Shown here in pieces: positions 27,070 to 37,875 of a stretch of 64,000 nt of DNA. The notes beneath the pieces are model-generated. The model worked only from the letters and a program-made list of their open reading frames with translations. It searched no databases and was not told the DNA's origin. The DNA lies in NCBI RefSeq assembly GCF_001591105.1, contig NZ_BCUD01000005.1:124001-188000 (forward strand), given 5' to 3'. The stretch's first letter is position 1. Every line of letters begins with the position of its first letter. Both the position numbers and the translations under genes were made by a program. The DNA is from Vibrio nereis NBRC 15637. GTDB taxonomy: Bacteria; Pseudomonadota; Gammaproteobacteria; Enterobacterales; Vibrionaceae.

Positions 27070-27936
27070 TTATTTAGGCTTTACTTGCGTCAGCATTTCA
27101 ATGTTTTGCTCATCAAGCTGACGCAATTGCACCTGTATTGTCTCGAACTCATCCAAACTTTGAGTATGAGTACCACCACACGGAATCACCGCAACCTCCC
27201 CTTCTTGGAAATCGCATTTCCAGTAACGAGAGTCCGTCAAAAACTCACCATGGCAGTCCATCGATATCTCTGAGCCCAACTCTAACCAAGAAACCACTTG
27301 CTGATTGACCAGATTCTGTAAGCTCGCTAGGTTAGCTAACACATCTGCGCTGTTAAGGCCTCTTTTACGCAGCGTCTTCCCTAAACGATAAGTATCGTGA
27401 CACTCATCAGGAGTGACAAAGCTCGTAACCTGCGCGTAACTGTTAAAATCGTAATGACCATGAGGATCTTTACGGTCGGCATCTTTGCGCCAATAGCCGT
27501 TTTCATTCAATACTTTATTCAATGCTAAATACGCGATATGGCCTGCGCTGTGACCTCGACTCAGTGCATCCTGATAGGCTTTATCCACTTTTAGCTCAAC
27601 CATTTGCCCCGGCTGAATATCGTGTTCAGAACCTTCTAAACAATGGACCACCACGAATGCCCATCCTGGGGTGTCGCGCTTTACGGGAATTTCCTCACCA
27701 ATAAATAGCTTTCCATTTTCCAACTCTACAGCCCCTACTTGGCAATCTGTCACTGTGTGCGCATCTAACAGGCCGCGATCGGCAGGATGGTCCGGCCAGA
27801 TATGACTAACAGGGTGAAAAGGAGTCTCTTTTGTCACAACAAAAGTCTGTTGTGGAGTCTGTATACTCAAAAGCACCTTTGAGTCGAGTTGCCAAGTGTT
27901 ATGGCAAAAACGTGTAATAGTGGGTGTGACTTGCAT
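27070..27936 (-). CDS. alanyl-tRNA editing protein, AlaX type
   Basis: 288-residue cytoplasmic protein related to the editing domain of alanyl-tRNA synthetase, predicted to deacylate mischarged Ser- or Gly-tRNA(Ala). The zinc-binding pattern is present as RGHSAGHIAYLALN and IPCGGTHTQSLDEF. The protein is longer than the smallest AlaX forms, with an N-terminal barrel (about 1-120) resembling AlaX-M. GGAAGG lies just before the ATG. The exact tRNA specificity is unknown. It lies immediately downstream of the terminator that ends der. Confidence 0.82.
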   Translation of the reverse strand: MQVTPTITRFCHNTWQLDSKVLLSIQTPQQTFVVTKETPFHPVSHIWPDHPADRGLLDAHTVTDCQVGAVELENGKLFIGEEIPVKRDTPGWAFVVVHCLEGSEHDIQPGQMVELKVDKAYQDALSRGHSAGHIAYLALNKVLNENGYWRKDADRKDPHGHYDFNSYAQVTSFVTPDECHDTYRLGKTLRKRGLNSADVLANLASLQNLVNQQVVSWLELGSEISMDCHGEFLTDSRYWKCDFQEGEVAVIPCGGTHTQSLDEFETIQVQLRQLDEQNIEMLTQVKPK

Positions 27937-27956
27937 TGTTTCCTTCCAGCATAAAA

Positions 27957-27985
27957 AAAGCGCCTTTAGAATTCTAAGGCGCTTT
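27957..27985 (-). terminator. terminator after der
   Basis: A strong inverted repeat (AAAGCGCCTT with AAGGCGCTTT) lies 18 nt beyond the der stop. On the minus strand it is followed by seven T. Confidence 0.88.
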
Positions 27986-28002
27986 AAACATTAACTCATT
28001 AT

Positions 28003-29487
28003 TTATTTTTTGCGATTTTTCATCATACCCATCAAGCGTTTGCGTTTACGCTCTTGAGAGAGAGTCATCTTGTTCGTTTTGTTTTCAAACGGGTTATCAC
28101 TGCTCTGGAAGTTGATACGGATTGGTGTGCCCATGATTTCCAGAGATTTACGGTAGTAGTTCATCAGATAGCGCTTGTACGAATCTGGTAGCTCATTTAC
28201 TTGGTTGCCGTGAATAACCACGATTGGTGGGTTGTAACCACCCGCGTGCGCATACTTCAATTTCACACGACGACCACGAATCAACGGCGGCTGGTGATCT
28301 TCTGTCGCCATCTTCATAATACGAGTCAGAACAGAGGTACCCACACGTGTTGTCGCAGACTTGTACGCTTCTTGAACCGATTCGAATAAGTGACCAACAC
28401 CTGTACCGTGCAGTGCAGAAATAAAGTGAATACGAGCGAAATCGACGAAACCTAGACGACGATCCAGCTCTTTTTTCACGTGTTCTTTCACGTCTGTATC
28501 CAAACCATCCCACTTGTTCACTGCGATAACAATCGAGCGACCTGCGTTTAGCGCAAAGCCTAATAGGCTCAAGTCTTGATCGGAAATGTTTTCACGCGCA
28601 TCGATAACCACAAGAACAACGTTCGCGTCTTCGATCGCTTTCAACGTTTTAACTACTGAGAACTTCTCGACAGTTTCATTGATGCGTTTACGACGACGAA
28701 CACCCGCAGTATCAATCAATACGTACTCGCGACCATCACGTTCCATCGGAATATAGATAGAGTCACGCGTCGTGCCCGGCATATCGTAAACTACCACACG
28801 CTCTTCACCTAAAATACGGTTGGTCAGCGTTGATTTACCCACATTTGGACGACCGATGATGGCAAGTTTGATCGGCTGGTCTTGAAGACGCTTGAACTCG
28901 GCTTCCGCCTCTTCTTCTGTGTAATCTAGCTTCTCTTCTTCGTCGATAAAGTCAGTAAGATCTTCGATTTCACCTTGTGCTTCTTCAACCATTTTTTCTG
29001 CGAATGGGTTTAGAGCACGGTCAATCAGAGCGCCAACACCACGGCCATGAGCAGCGGCAATCTGGTACATGTTTTCAACGCCCAACTGCCAGAAATCCGC
29101 CGATGCCGCGTCCGCATCAATACCGTCAACTTTGTTAACAACCAGCATGGACGGCTTTTCAACTTTACGTAGGTGATTTGAAATCGCGATATCTGATGGT
29201 GTTAGACCAGCACGGCCGTCAACCATAAATAACACCACATCAGCTTCATCAATCGCAGCTAGCGATTGCTCTGCCATCTTGGTTTCTACGCCTTCTTCTG
29301 TGCCGTCAATACCGCCGGTATCGATAACAATGAACTCGTGCTCTCCAAGCTTAGCTTGACCATATTTACGGTCACGAGTTAAGCCAGGGAAGTCCGCAAC
29401 CAAAGCGTCACGAGTGCGAGTCAATCGGTTAAATAACGTTGATTTGCCAACGTTTGGACGCCCTACCAGAGCAACAACAGGTACCAT
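28003..29487 (-). CDS. der: ribosome biogenesis GTPase Der (EngA)
   Basis: Essential double GTPase needed for 50S subunit maturation. It contains two consecutive G domains, each with the P-loop GRPNVGKST (residue 8 and about residue 210), DTGG/DTAG switch II, and NKVD/NKWD specificity motifs. A C-terminal KH-like domain (about 360-450) and a Lys/Arg-rich tail follow. An acidic stretch (about 160-200) links the G domains. Length is 494 residues against 490 in E. coli. Placement after bamB matches E. coli. Confidence 0.97.
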   Translation of the reverse strand: MVPVVALVGRPNVGKSTLFNRLTRTRDALVADFPGLTRDRKYGQAKLGEHEFIVIDTGGIDGTEEGVETKMAEQSLAAIDEADVVLFMVDGRAGLTPSDIAISNHLRKVEKPSMLVVNKVDGIDADAASADFWQLGVENMYQIAAAHGRGVGALIDRALNPFAEKMVEEAQGEIEDLTDFIDEEEKLDYTEEEAEAEFKRLQDQPIKLAIIGRPNVGKSTLTNRILGEERVVVYDMPGTTRDSIYIPMERDGREYVLIDTAGVRRRKRINETVEKFSVVKTLKAIEDANVVLVVIDARENISDQDLSLLGFALNAGRSIVIAVNKWDGLDTDVKEHVKKELDRRLGFVDFARIHFISALHGTGVGHLFESVQEAYKSATTRVGTSVLTRIMKMATEDHQPPLIRGRRVKLKYAHAGGYNPPIVVIHGNQVNELPDSYKRYLMNYYRKSLEIMGTPIRINFQSSDNPFENKTNKMTLSQERKRKRLMGMMKNRKK

Positions 29488-29646
29488 AACAACCTCTACA
29501 ATATTCTTACTTATGTAGTTATAGGTAATGACTTGTCGGCTGACCAGTGTTTACCTATAACTACAGTTTTAACTTATGCTTATATCAATAAAACGGCTCC
29601 CAACTGAATCACCAGCTAGGAGCCGAATGTGAATTGTATCACACGA

Positions 29647-30807
29647 TTAATCGTTAATCGTCAGTTTCTTTACATCACCATCACGAGTCGTTAAGACGTA
29701 ACCACCCGGCACAACTAATGGTGGAACGGCAAAGCCGCTGCTGTCGACTTCTTGTGTTGAGACAAATTCGCCACTACTACGATCGACCCAGTAAAGGTAA
29801 CCTTCGCTATCACCGACAACAACATAACCTTCGATCACTTTTGGAGCAGTCAATAATCGGTGCTCTAGTTTGTCATTTGACCACAGCTCCGTGCCACTGC
29901 GTGCATCAAATGCCATAAGGTGATCTTTGTCTGTCACGACAAATATACGACTACCATCGCTTGCTAAATCGGTCGCTGATGAGTGGTTACGCTTCCACAC
30001 TGGCTTGCCTGAACGCAAGTCAATCGCGGTCAGTTGGCCATTAAAACCAATCGTGTACAGAGCGCCGCCAAGAACCAACGGAGACGCATCCACGTCCACA
30101 AGTCGATCGATTTCAGTCGCACCTTGCGGGGAACCGATTGGCTGTTGCCAGATTAACTGACCACGCTCGGCAATTGCAGCCGCCAAACGACCGTTTGCCG
30201 TTCCCCAGAACACACCACCGGACAGAGCAACAGGAGCACTGCTACCGCGTAAAGTCAGATTTGGAACTTCAGTGCTAATCGCCCACTTCTGGCTACCATC
30301 TTCTTGATTTAGAGCCAGCAGCGTACCTTTGTTCGTGTTCACGATAACTAGGTTACTATCTGTCGCAGGCGCAGCCAGAACCTCACCGTCCACATCGACA
30401 CGCCAGTTTAGCTCACCAGTTTCTTCGTTGAGCGCCAAAACTTGACCGTTTTCACTGCCCATGAAGATTTGGCTATAGCCCGCCGTAATACCGCCAGACA
30501 AGCGAGCTGGAACATCGCCTTCGACGTCTTGTTCCCACAACATTTTGCCAGTTTCAGGGTCTAGGGCTTTAACCAAGCCATCTCTGCTCGCGACAAAAAC
30601 TTTGCCATAAGCATACGCAGGAGAAAGTTTAGAGTAGTAATGTTCAACGCCACTACCAATCGATGCGTTCCAAATTTTCTTTGGAGTAAACTCACTATCG
30701 ATATTTGGAACGGGTGCCATGATGACGGTATCTTCTTCACTTGCACAGCCTGCCAGTATTCCTGCAAATATCGCCACTGACAGGGCTTTTTTCAGCATTC
30801 CCTTCAT
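29647..30807 (-). CDS. bamB: outer-membrane assembly lipoprotein BamB
   Basis: Periplasmic lipoprotein of the BAM complex that inserts beta-barrel proteins. The signal peptide ends in the lipobox LAGC (lipidated Cys near residue 20). The mature protein is an eight-bladed propeller of PQQ-like repeats with A-L-D/N-x-x-x-G-x-x-x-W motifs (ALDPETGKMLWEQ, ALNEETGELNWRV, AIDLRSGKPVWK). ATG 30807 is preferred because AAGGG lies 8 nt before it, whereas the GTG at 30816 abuts that site. Length is 386 residues. It follows yfgM by 11 bases. Confidence 0.95.
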   Translation of the reverse strand: MKGMLKKALSVAIFAGILAGCASEEDTVIMAPVPNIDSEFTPKKIWNASIGSGVEHYYSKLSPAYAYGKVFVASRDGLVKALDPETGKMLWEQDVEGDVPARLSGGITAGYSQIFMGSENGQVLALNEETGELNWRVDVDGEVLAAPATDSNLVIVNTNKGTLLALNQEDGSQKWAISTEVPNLTLRGSSAPVALSGGVFWGTANGRLAAAIAERGQLIWQQPIGSPQGATEIDRLVDVDASPLVLGGALYTIGFNGQLTAIDLRSGKPVWKRNHSSATDLASDGSRIFVVTDKDHLMAFDARSGTELWSNDKLEHRLLTAPKVIEGYVVVGDSEGYLYWVDRSSGEFVSTQEVDSSGFAVPPLVVPGGYVLTTRDGDVKKLTIND

Positions 30808-30818
30808 GCTTTGCACCC

Positions 30819-31433
30819 TTATTTGGCTAGGTCATCCAACTTCATTTTCAGCGTTTGGCTTGCATCACCAGATTGTTGCGCTTCTGTGTATGCTGCGTAA
30901 GCGCCTTGAGAGTCACCTTTACGAAGCAATACATCACCACGAAGCTCTGCAACACGGCCTGCCCAGCTTTCGTCACTGATGTTGGTCAGTTCTGCCAGAG
31001 CACCATCGAAATCGCTTTGTTCAGCTTTAACGCGCGCTAAGCGGTAGTGGATAACCGCCAAAAGTGCTTGGTCAGAGGTTGAAGTTTTTGCCCACTCTAG
31101 CTGAGCTAACGCTTCATCAAAGCTACCAGCTTCGACTTGTACTTTTGCTAATTGAAGCGCAGCAAGTACGGCATATTGAGTATCGCTGTTTTCATCAATA
31201 AAGCTTTGCACACTACCTTCAGCGTCGGCCCCTTTTGCGGCCAACTCTTGCACTGCCTGAGTGTAGCTCTCAGAGGCTGCTTCTTGCGCAGCAGTGACAG
31301 AATCTTGGTAATAACGCCAACCAAATAGGCCACCTAAACCGATAACCGCACCAAAAATGATCGCTTTACCGTTTTCTTTCCACCAATCTTTGATCGCTTC
31401 TACTTGTTGTTCTTCAGAATCGTAGAGTTCCAC
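30819..31433 (-). CDS. yfgM: YfgM family protein (ancillary SecYEG translocon subunit)
   Basis: 204-residue inner-membrane protein with a short cytoplasmic N-terminus, one membrane helix (about 24-43) and a periplasmic tetratricopeptide-like domain rich in Ala. E. coli YfgM works with PpiD at the SecYEG exit and restrains the Rcs response. The N-terminus EEQQVEAIKDWWKENGKAII is the family hallmark. It is cotranscribed with bamB downstream and probably with hisS upstream (62-base gap). Confidence 0.92.
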   Translation of the reverse strand: MELYDSEEQQVEAIKDWWKENGKAIIFGAVIGLGGLFGWRYYQDSVTAAQEAASESYTQAVQELAAKGADAEGSVQSFIDENSDTQYAVLAALQLAKVQVEAGSFDEALAQLEWAKTSTSDQALLAVIHYRLARVKAEQSDFDGALAELTNISDESWAGRVAELRGDVLLRKGDSQGAYAAYTEAQQSGDASQTLKMKLDDLAK

Positions 31434-31495
31434 TTCCTGTCCTCTTAAATCTAAAAAAGTGGCGACTGACGTTCGCCACTTCCAAAATATGTTGT

Positions 31496-32764
31496 TTACA
31501 CTAATTCAGCGAGCTTTGTGATGACTTCTGACTGGCTGTACGTTTCTTGCGTACCACCCAGTAGGTCTTTAAGCACAACAGTGTTGTCAGCCACTTCGTT
31601 TTCACCCAGTACAAGAGCCGCCGCTGCGCCAACTTTATCTGCTCGTTTGAACTGCTTCTTAAAGTTGCCACCACCAAAGTGGTTCATCACTCGCAGGCCT
31701 GGTACTTGTTCACGTAATTGCTCAGCCAGTTTCATACCCGCCATCATAGTGCCTTCACCTGCGGTCACCATGTAGACGTCGACACTGCGGCGTACATCTG
31801 TAAGCTCCAGCGTTTCTAGCATCAGTACTAAACGCTCAAGCCCCATTGCAAAGCCTACTGCCGGCGTTGGTTTACCGCCGAGTTGCTCAACAAGACCATC
31901 GTAGCGACCACCACCACATACCGTACCTTGAGCGCCTAAGCTCTCAGTGATCCACTCAAATACTGTGCGGTTGTAGTAGTCCAAACCACGTACAAGTCGC
32001 TCATTAACTGTGTATTCGATGCCTGCTGCGTCAAGAAGTTCACACAGACCCGCAAAATGTTGCTTAGATTCTTCGTCAAGGTAATCAGAAAGGCGAGGAG
32101 CATCACCTAAAACCGCCTGAACGTCTGGGTTCTTAGTATCTAGAACGCGCAGAGGGTTGGTGTGCATACGGCGCTTACAATCTTCATCAAGAATGTCCAT
32201 ATGCTGCTCTAGGAACTCGATTAACGCTGTACGGTAGTTTGCACGTGCATCCAAAGAGCCGATAGAGTTCAACTCTAGTCGAACATGTTCAGCGATACCA
32301 AGCTCACGCCAAAGACGCGCGGTCATCATGATAAGCTCTGCATCAACGTCTGGGCCATTCAGACCAAAGACTTCGACGCCACACTGGTGGAACTGACGAT
32401 AACGGCCTTTTTGAGGACGCTCGTGGCGGAACATTGGTCCCATGTACCATAGGCGCTGCTCTTGGTTGTAAAGCAGGCCGTTTTCGATACCTGCGCGAAC
32501 ACAACCCGCTGTACCTTCAGGACGAAGCGTTAGGCTGTCACCATTGCGGTCTTCAAACGTGTACATTTCTTTTTCTACAACGTCTGTAACCTCACCGATT
32601 GCACGGCTAAATAAATGAGTCATCTCAACGATTGGCATGCGCACTTCATTGTAACCATAAGCGCTGACTACATTTTTTACTGTGTTCTCAAGTTTTTGCC
32701 ACAGTGGAGATTGAGTTGGGAGGCAGTCGTTCATGCCTCGAATTGCTTGAATAGTTTTTGCCAC
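31496..32764 (-). CDS. hisS: histidyl-tRNA synthetase
   Basis: Class II synthetase of 422 residues that charges tRNA(His). Motif 2 includes [13 protein letters not shown] and [16 protein letters not shown]. The histidine-specific motif is [13 protein letters not shown], and motif 3 is [15 protein letters not shown]-terminal anticodon-binding domain occupies the last 90 residues. Length matches E. coli (424). It sits 30 bases after ispG in the conserved ispG-hisS-yfgM-bamB series. Confidence 0.97.
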   Translation of the reverse strand: MAKTIQAIRGMNDCLPTQSPLWQKLENTVKNVVSAYGYNEVRMPIVEMTHLFSRAIGEVTDVVEKEMYTFEDRNGDSLTLRPEGTAGCVRAGIENGLLYNQEQRLWYMGPMFRHERPQKGRYRQFHQCGVEVFGLNGPDVDAELIMMTARLWRELGIAEHVRLELNSIGSLDARANYRTALIEFLEQHMDILDEDCKRRMHTNPLRVLDTKNPDVQAVLGDAPRLSDYLDEESKQHFAGLCELLDAAGIEYTVNERLVRGLDYYNRTVFEWITESLGAQGTVCGGGRYDGLVEQLGGKPTPAVGFAMGLERLVLMLETLELTDVRRSVDVYMVTAGEGTMMAGMKLAEQLREQVPGLRVMNHFGGGNFKKQFKRADKVGAAAALVLGENEVADNTVVLKDLLGGTQETYSQSEVITKLAELV

Positions 32765-32794
32765 GATAATTACCGTAATTTTCGTTGAGAGTGT

Positions 32795-33913
32795 TTAATC
32801 TTGAACTTTAACGTCAATGCGATTGTGTTCATCCATCACTGCTGCTTTCGCGCGGATTTTGGCTTCGAGCTGACTCACAAGATCATCATTGTCAAAACGC
32901 TCTTTCTGACGTTTACCGTCTTCATAGAAGGCGCTTTTCTTGTTGCTGCCAGCCAAGCCTAGGTGTGAGACTTCTGCTTCACCCGGTCCATTAACAACAC
33001 AACCAATAATAGAAACATCCATTGGTGTGATAATGTCTTCCAGGCGCTCTTCTAGGGCGTTGACCGTACCAATAACATCAAACTCTTGACGTGAGCAACT
33101 TGGGCAGGCAATAAAGTTAATGCCACGAGAACGAATGCGCAGGGATTTAAGAATATCAAAGCCGACTTTGATCTCTTCCACAGGGTTAGCTGCAAGAGAA
33201 ATACGCAACGTATCGCCAATGCCTTCCGCGAGTAGCATGCCAAGCCCGACAGACGATTTCACCGCACCAGCACGTGCTCCGCCCGCTTCAGTAATGCCTA
33301 AATGCAGTGGCTGGTCAATTTTCTGAGCCAGTAATCGGTAAGAGTCTACGGCAAGGAATACATCCGATGCCTTTACGCTCACTTTGAATTGATCAAAGTT
33401 AAGACGTTCGAGAATGTCTACATGGCGCATCGCCGATTCCACCAAAGCTTCTGGTGTTGGCTCGCCGTATTTCATCTGAATGTCTTTTTCCAGAGAACCG
33501 CCGTTCACGCCGATACGGATTGGGATGTTTTTATCGCGTGCGCAATCAACAACCGAACGAATACGGTCTTCATTGCCGATATTACCTGGGTTGATGCGTA
33601 AACAGTCCACACCGTATTCCGCTACTTTTAGCGCAATGCGGTAGTCAAAATGGATATCAGCAACCAGTGGGATATTCACTTGCTGTTTAATTTGCTTGAA
33701 TGCTTCAGCGGCGTCCATGGTTGGTACAGATACACGCACGATATCCGCGCCCACATTTTCCAGCGATTTAATTTGTGCAACAGTCGCGTCAACGTCTGTT
33801 GTTCTGGTGTTTGTCATGGACTGCACCGCAATTGGCGCGCCATCACCAATAGGTACATCACCCACATAAATACGAGTCGATGGGCGACGTTTAATAGGAG
33901 ATTCGTGATGCAT
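32795..33913 (-). CDS. ispG: 4-hydroxy-3-methylbut-2-enyl-diphosphate synthase
   Basis: Iron-sulfur enzyme of the methylerythritol phosphate isoprenoid pathway (formerly GcpE), converting MEcPP to HMBPP. The TIM-barrel part carries [10 protein letters not shown] and RINPGNIG. The 4Fe-4S ligands are in [10 protein letters not shown] and in [12 protein letters not shown], where the Glu is catalytic. Length is 372 residues, as in E. coli. It follows rodZ by 8 bases. Confidence 0.97.
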   Translation of the reverse strand: MHHESPIKRRPSTRIYVGDVPIGDGAPIAVQSMTNTRTTDVDATVAQIKSLENVGADIVRVSVPTMDAAEAFKQIKQQVNIPLVADIHFDYRIALKVAEYGVDCLRINPGNIGNEDRIRSVVDCARDKNIPIRIGVNGGSLEKDIQMKYGEPTPEALVESAMRHVDILERLNFDQFKVSVKASDVFLAVDSYRLLAQKIDQPLHLGITEAGGARAGAVKSSVGLGMLLAEGIGDTLRISLAANPVEEIKVGFDILKSLRIRSRGINFIACPSCSRQEFDVIGTVNALEERLEDIITPMDVSIIGCVVNGPGEAEVSHLGLAGSNKKSAFYEDGKRQKERFDNDDLVSQLEAKIRAKAAVMDEHNRIDVKVQD

Positions 33914-33921
33914 AGTAATTT

Positions 33922-34851
33922 CTAAGGTAAGGTGAATCTTGCGACTTTGCCTGAAGTATACCCAGAAAGGTCGACAGGTTCACTTGATAATGTCATTGAA
34001 ACGTTTTCTGGTGCGCCTAAAACCACTTTATATGGCATGGCACCCGTCAATTCCAGTTTCTCTCCAGCTTTTTTTACGCCCGAAGAGAGCGTATTTCCAG
34101 AATTGTCTTTAACTTGAACCCAGCAATCACCATTAAATTGCAAATTCAACAAGTTAGCTGCCACTTCAGGCACCGTGGATTCTTCTACCTCAACCGGAGC
34201 ACTTTCCAGTATCGCGTTTTCAGTATCGCCTTCGGCCAGCGTATTATCACTTTGCTCATCCACTGTATCAGTAGCCTGAGCAGGCGTGTCATCAAGAGTG
34301 GTGAACTTATGTTCTGCTTGCGAGGCAGTCTCTTCAAGGTACAACATTGGATCTTGTTGCTCAGCATTACCTAGCTCTTGCTCAATTTCTTGCTCTTGCT
34401 CTGTGGTTTCGGTTAAGTCGACCATCGATGTTTGCTGGTTTTGCCACCACCATACGGAGGAAATACCCAGAATAACAGCCACAATCCCCCAAGTCAGGAT
34501 CATGATGCGGCTATCATGCTTTTCACGTTTTGCCTTGCCAGAGAAACTTTTCATTTCGTGCTCTTCTGGCTCAGGCTTATGCTCACTTGCATAGGCTCTT
34601 AGGACTTCATTGATATCCATACCTACCGCTTTCGCATACGAGCGGAGATAACCTTTCGTAAATGTGGCAGATTGATCAGAAGCAAACTGGTTGCTTTCAA
34701 TATCTTCAATGATAGTGACGCGCAAACGAAGCCTGTCGGCCACTTGTTTCTGGCTTAAACCTAATTGCTCACGCTTGTGTTTTAATAATGTACCTGCTTT
34801 TACTGCGGTGTGATTTTCTTCTGTTGCTGTCGTCTCGTTTTCAGCTGTCAT
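33922..34851 (-). CDS. rodZ: cytoskeletal protein RodZ
   Basis: Bitopic inner-membrane protein linking MreB to the elongation machinery. The cytoplasmic helix-turn-helix domain (about 20-85: [20 protein letters not shown]) binds MreB. A basic juxtamembrane stretch is followed by one helix (about 115-135), an acidic and Gln/Glu-rich periplasmic linker (about 140-225), and a C-terminal DUF4115 beta domain (about 230-309). Length is 309 against 337 in E. coli. It is probably the first gene of the rodZ-ispG-hisS series. Confidence 0.93.
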   Translation of the reverse strand: MTAENETTATEENHTAVKAGTLLKHKREQLGLSQKQVADRLRLRVTIIEDIESNQFASDQSATFTKGYLRSYAKAVGMDINEVLRAYASEHKPEPEEHEMKSFSGKAKREKHDSRIMILTWGIVAVILGISSVWWWQNQQTSMVDLTETTEQEQEIEQELGNAEQQDPMLYLEETASQAEHKFTTLDDTPAQATDTVDEQSDNTLAEGDTENAILESAPVEVEESTVPEVAANLLNLQFNGDCWVQVKDNSGNTLSSGVKKAGEKLELTGAMPYKVVLGAPENVSMTLSSEPVDLSGYTSGKVARFTLP

Positions 34852-35169
34852 ACTTTACTTCATCTCTTTACTGAACGAGCAAGTTTCAGGTCACTTTTCT
34901 TATTCTTAGTTGGTAGTGAGACTAGAAACATACTCTAAATTTATTGTTGGGAGACCTAGCCTCTCATCAGTTGTCGCTCCACAAAATAACAGAGTGGTCA
35001 CTCTAAAGCGCTAACCTTTAATTCTAATAGATATAAAACATGAAACAACACAGTGGATACGCATTATTTACAGGCAGCTCAAGGTTTTTCCTTAAATTGA
35101 CATTAGATACCAACTCTTTGTAACAAAAAAGCCAGAGCTGAGCTCTGGCTTAATGTATTTCTTTATCGT
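34852..35169. other. gap between rlmN and rodZ
   Basis: 318 bases hold no credible ORF on either strand apart from the rlmN terminator at the left end. In many gammaproteobacteria, and as I recall in V. cholerae, a pilW/pilF gene lies here. The promoter of rodZ is presumably in this gap. Confidence 0.5.
35129..35151 (-). terminator. terminator after rlmN
   Basis: The inverted repeat AAGCCAGAGCT/AGCTCTGGCTT lies 19 nt beyond the rlmN stop. On the minus strand it runs into TTTTGTTACA. It separates rlmN from rodZ transcription. Confidence 0.8.
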
Positions 35170-36294
35170 TTATACCGCTTTCACCGCGATGGCTTCGCCT
35201 TTTTCTGCTTTGAGCATCGCCGTACGTTTGGTTCGGTCAATCACGTCACCTACAAGCTGTCCACATGCGGCGTCAATATCATCACCACGGGTTTTACGAA
35301 CGGTTACTGTATGTTCGTATTGCATCAACGTTTTTTGGAAACGGTCAATACGCGAGTTACTTGGCTTTTTGTATGGAGAGCCAGGGTACGGGTTAAACGG
35401 AATTAGGTTGATCTTACACGGCGTATCTTTCATTAGCTCCGCTAACTCACGCGCATGGTCCATATCGTCGTTCACGTGGTCTAGTAGAACATACTCTACC
35501 GTCACTTTGCCGCGGTTTGCGTTCGATGACGCAATGTAACGACGTACAGATGCCAAGAAGTCTTCAATATCCCAACGGTCATTGATTGGCATGATTTCAC
35601 TGCGCAGTTTGTCATTTGGAGCATGCAGAGAAATCGCCAGTGCAACGTCAATCTTGCCGGTCATTTGATCCAGACCAGATACAACGCCAGACGTAGATAC
35701 AGTAACGCGACGTTTAGACAAACCGAAACCAAGATCATCCAGCATCAGTTCCAACGCAGGGATCAAGTTTTTCATGTTCAGCAGTGGCTCACCCATGCCC
35801 ATCATTACCACGTTGGTAATTGGACGACGACCCGTTTCTTTTTCAAGGCCGATTTCACGCGCAGCGCGCCACACCTGGCCAATAATTTCAGAAACCTTAA
35901 GGTTACGGTTAAAACCTTGCTGTGCCGTTGAGCAGAACTTACATTCTAGAGCACAACCAACCTGTGAAGATACACACAATGTCGCGCGATCATCTTCAGG
36001 GATGTATACCGTTTCGACATCTTGGTCGCCAACTTTCATCGCCCACTTGATGGTGCCATCTGAAGAGTGTTGAGCTTCGGCAACTAGCGGCGCTTTTACT
36101 TCACACTTGTGTTGAAGTTTTTCACGCAGTTTCTTGTTGATGTTCGTCATTTTTTCGAAGTCATCAACACCGAAATGGTAGATCCACTTCATGACTTGCT
36201 CCGCACGGAACGCCTTTTCACCTAATTCCTCAGCGAAAAACTGACGCATACCTTTGCGATCAAAGTCGAGTAGATTGATTTTTTCAGTAGTCAT
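35170..36294 (-). CDS. rlmN: dual-specificity 23S rRNA/tRNA adenine-C2 methyltransferase
   Basis: Radical-SAM enzyme that methylates A2503 of 23S rRNA and A37 of several tRNAs. The cluster-binding motif is [14 protein letters not shown] (Cys-x3-Cys-x2-Cys). The methyl-carrying second Cys lies in [13 protein letters not shown] near the C-terminus. GEPLLN and [15 protein letters not shown] are conserved. ATG 36294 ([12 protein letters not shown]) is preferred over an upstream start at 36318, because GAGAGG precedes it and the protein then has the usual length of 374. Confidence 0.96.
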   Translation of the reverse strand: MTTEKINLLDFDRKGMRQFFAEELGEKAFRAEQVMKWIYHFGVDDFEKMTNINKKLREKLQHKCEVKAPLVAEAQHSSDGTIKWAMKVGDQDVETVYIPEDDRATLCVSSQVGCALECKFCSTAQQGFNRNLKVSEIIGQVWRAAREIGLEKETGRRPITNVVMMGMGEPLLNMKNLIPALELMLDDLGFGLSKRRVTVSTSGVVSGLDQMTGKIDVALAISLHAPNDKLRSEIMPINDRWDIEDFLASVRRYIASSNANRGKVTVEYVLLDHVNDDMDHARELAELMKDTPCKINLIPFNPYPGSPYKKPSNSRIDRFQKTLMQYEHTVTVRKTRGDDIDAACGQLVGDVIDRTKRTAMLKAEKGEAIAVKAV

Positions 36295-36497
36295 GTGGCC
36301 TCTCTGACGACGGAACATTAATTAAGGGCGCGAATTGTACAGCCTTTACGCAGTGACAACAAGGGGGCTAAAGCCATGTATTTTCTAAGGTGTTAATATC
36401 CATGCGATTAAAATTTAACCACCTATATTAAACCAAGAAATTCATCGCTAAATAACCGAAAACACGCTGTAAGGTTAGTAGGTTTAGTGAACACTAA

Positions 36498-36926
36498 TTA
36501 CGCAGACAGTTGCTTAATCTTCTCCACAATCGCTTTAAGGCCATTGCCGCGAGAAGGGCTCAAATGAGCAATCAACCCAAGCTTTTCGAAGTAGCTATCC
36601 ACATCAAAGGATTGGATTTCGGCACTAGACTTGCCTTCGTAAGCAGCCATCACCAAAGCGATTAAGCCTCTGACAATACGTGCGTCCGAATCCGCACAGA
36701 AATGCCACTTTCCTTCTACCTGCTCACTCACCAACCAAACTTGGCTTTCACACCCCGAGACCGTCACCTGATCTGACTTAAGATCGTCAGGCATTTGAGG
36801 CAATTTTTTCCCCCACTGAATAACCTGACGATAACGGTCTTCCCATCCCTTAAAGTTTTGCATCGTCGCGACAATATCCTCAGCGGTAATGTCTTGACCG
36901 AACGGTGATTGTGGGAAAGATGACAT
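36498..36926 (-). CDS. SufE-family sulfur acceptor (CsdE-like)
   Basis: 142-residue protein that accepts persulfide sulfur from a cysteine desulfurase and passes it on. The acceptor Cys lies in VTVSGCESQVWLV. The pattern GWEDRYRQVIQWGKKLPQMPD and SRGNGLKAIV is typical of SufE/CsdE. It lies next to tcdA (CsdL), the arrangement of csdE-csdL in E. coli, which favours CsdE over SufE. No desulfurase gene (csdA) is adjacent. TcdA needs CsdE for tRNA modification in E. coli. Confidence 0.85.
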   Translation of the reverse strand: MSSFPQSPFGQDITAEDIVATMQNFKGWEDRYRQVIQWGKKLPQMPDDLKSDQVTVSGCESQVWLVSEQVEGKWHFCADSDARIVRGLIALVMAAYEGKSSAEIQSFDVDSYFEKLGLIAHLSPSRGNGLKAIVEKIKQLSA

Positions 36927-36977
36927 AGCAATCTCCTAGCTGTGGCATTGTGAGCAAAAAAGTCGCTCGATAAAATA

Positions 36978-37790
36978 TTAGGCGTTTTTGTATTTTTGGA
37001 TCAGTTTTTCAACGATACGTGATACCGCAACAAAGCCGAACGTCGCCGTCACCACGGTTGCCGCACCAAAACCGCTTGCGCAGTCCATACGTTTCGGGCC
37101 TTCCGCCGTCGATTTAACGCCACATACACTACCATCTGGTTGAGGGTATTTAAGTTGCTCCGTCGAGAATACGCAGTCAATTCCAAATTTACGCTGCGGG
37201 TTCTTCGGAAAATTATGATGACGGCGCAGTGTGTCTTTGATCTTTTTGGCTAACGGATCTTGGATCGTTTTGGTCAGGTCGGCGACTTGAATCTGAGTCG
37301 GGTCTACTTGACCACCCGCGCCACCGGTGGTGATCACTTTGATTTTGTTGCTGCGGCAGTAGGCCAGCAAAGACGCTTTTGCTTTTACGCTGTCAATGGC
37401 ATCAAGCACATAGTCGAACTCTTTACTTAAGTACTCGTGTTGATTGTCTGGCGTGATAAAGTCATCGATTAAGTTGACTTTGCACTCTGGGTTAATCAGC
37501 TTAACGCGTTCTGCCATCACTTCGATTTTACTCTGGCCAACGGTGCCTGACATTGCGTGGATTTGACGGTTGATATTAGTCACACAGACATCATCCATAT
37601 CAATAAGAGTCAGCTCGCCTACTCCTGTTCGTGCCAGCGCTTCCACCGCCCAAGAGCCGACGCCACCAATACCAATTACGCACACGTGAGCAGCGCGTAG
37701 GATTTCGACTTCGCTATTCCCGTAAAGACGACGGGTACCGCCAAAGCGTTGGTTGTAGTTATCAGAAGCAGGAGTTTCAAGTTCGCGCAT
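36978..37790 (-). CDS. tcdA: tRNA threonylcarbamoyladenosine dehydratase
   Basis: E1-like ATP-dependent enzyme (YgdL/CsdL) that cyclises t6A37 to ct6A in tRNA. The nucleotide-binding motif is CVIGIGGVGSWAVEALARTG at about residue 36, with the E1-type LIDMDDVCVTNINRQ and the DAIDSVKAK loop. The start is taken at ATG 37790 (MRELETPAS), with GGAAG upstream; the frame is open 19 codons further but those residues are not family-like. Length is 270 residues. It is followed by the sufE-like gene. Confidence 0.92.
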   Translation of the reverse strand: MRELETPASDNYNQRFGGTRRLYGNSEVEILRAAHVCVIGIGGVGSWAVEALARTGVGELTLIDMDDVCVTNINRQIHAMSGTVGQSKIEVMAERVKLINPECKVNLIDDFITPDNQHEYLSKEFDYVLDAIDSVKAKASLLAYCRSNKIKVITTGGAGGQVDPTQIQVADLTKTIQDPLAKKIKDTLRRHHNFPKNPQRKFGIDCVFSTEQLKYPQPDGSVCGVKSTAEGPKRMDCASGFGAATVVTATFGFVAVSRIVEKLIQKYKNA

Positions 37791-37875
37791 GGTGCAATTC
37801 TTCCGCCAAAAAGTAGTCCAAAAACAAAGAGTGCGATTTATACGCACTCTTTGGAAAAAAGTCTAGATGAGAAGC

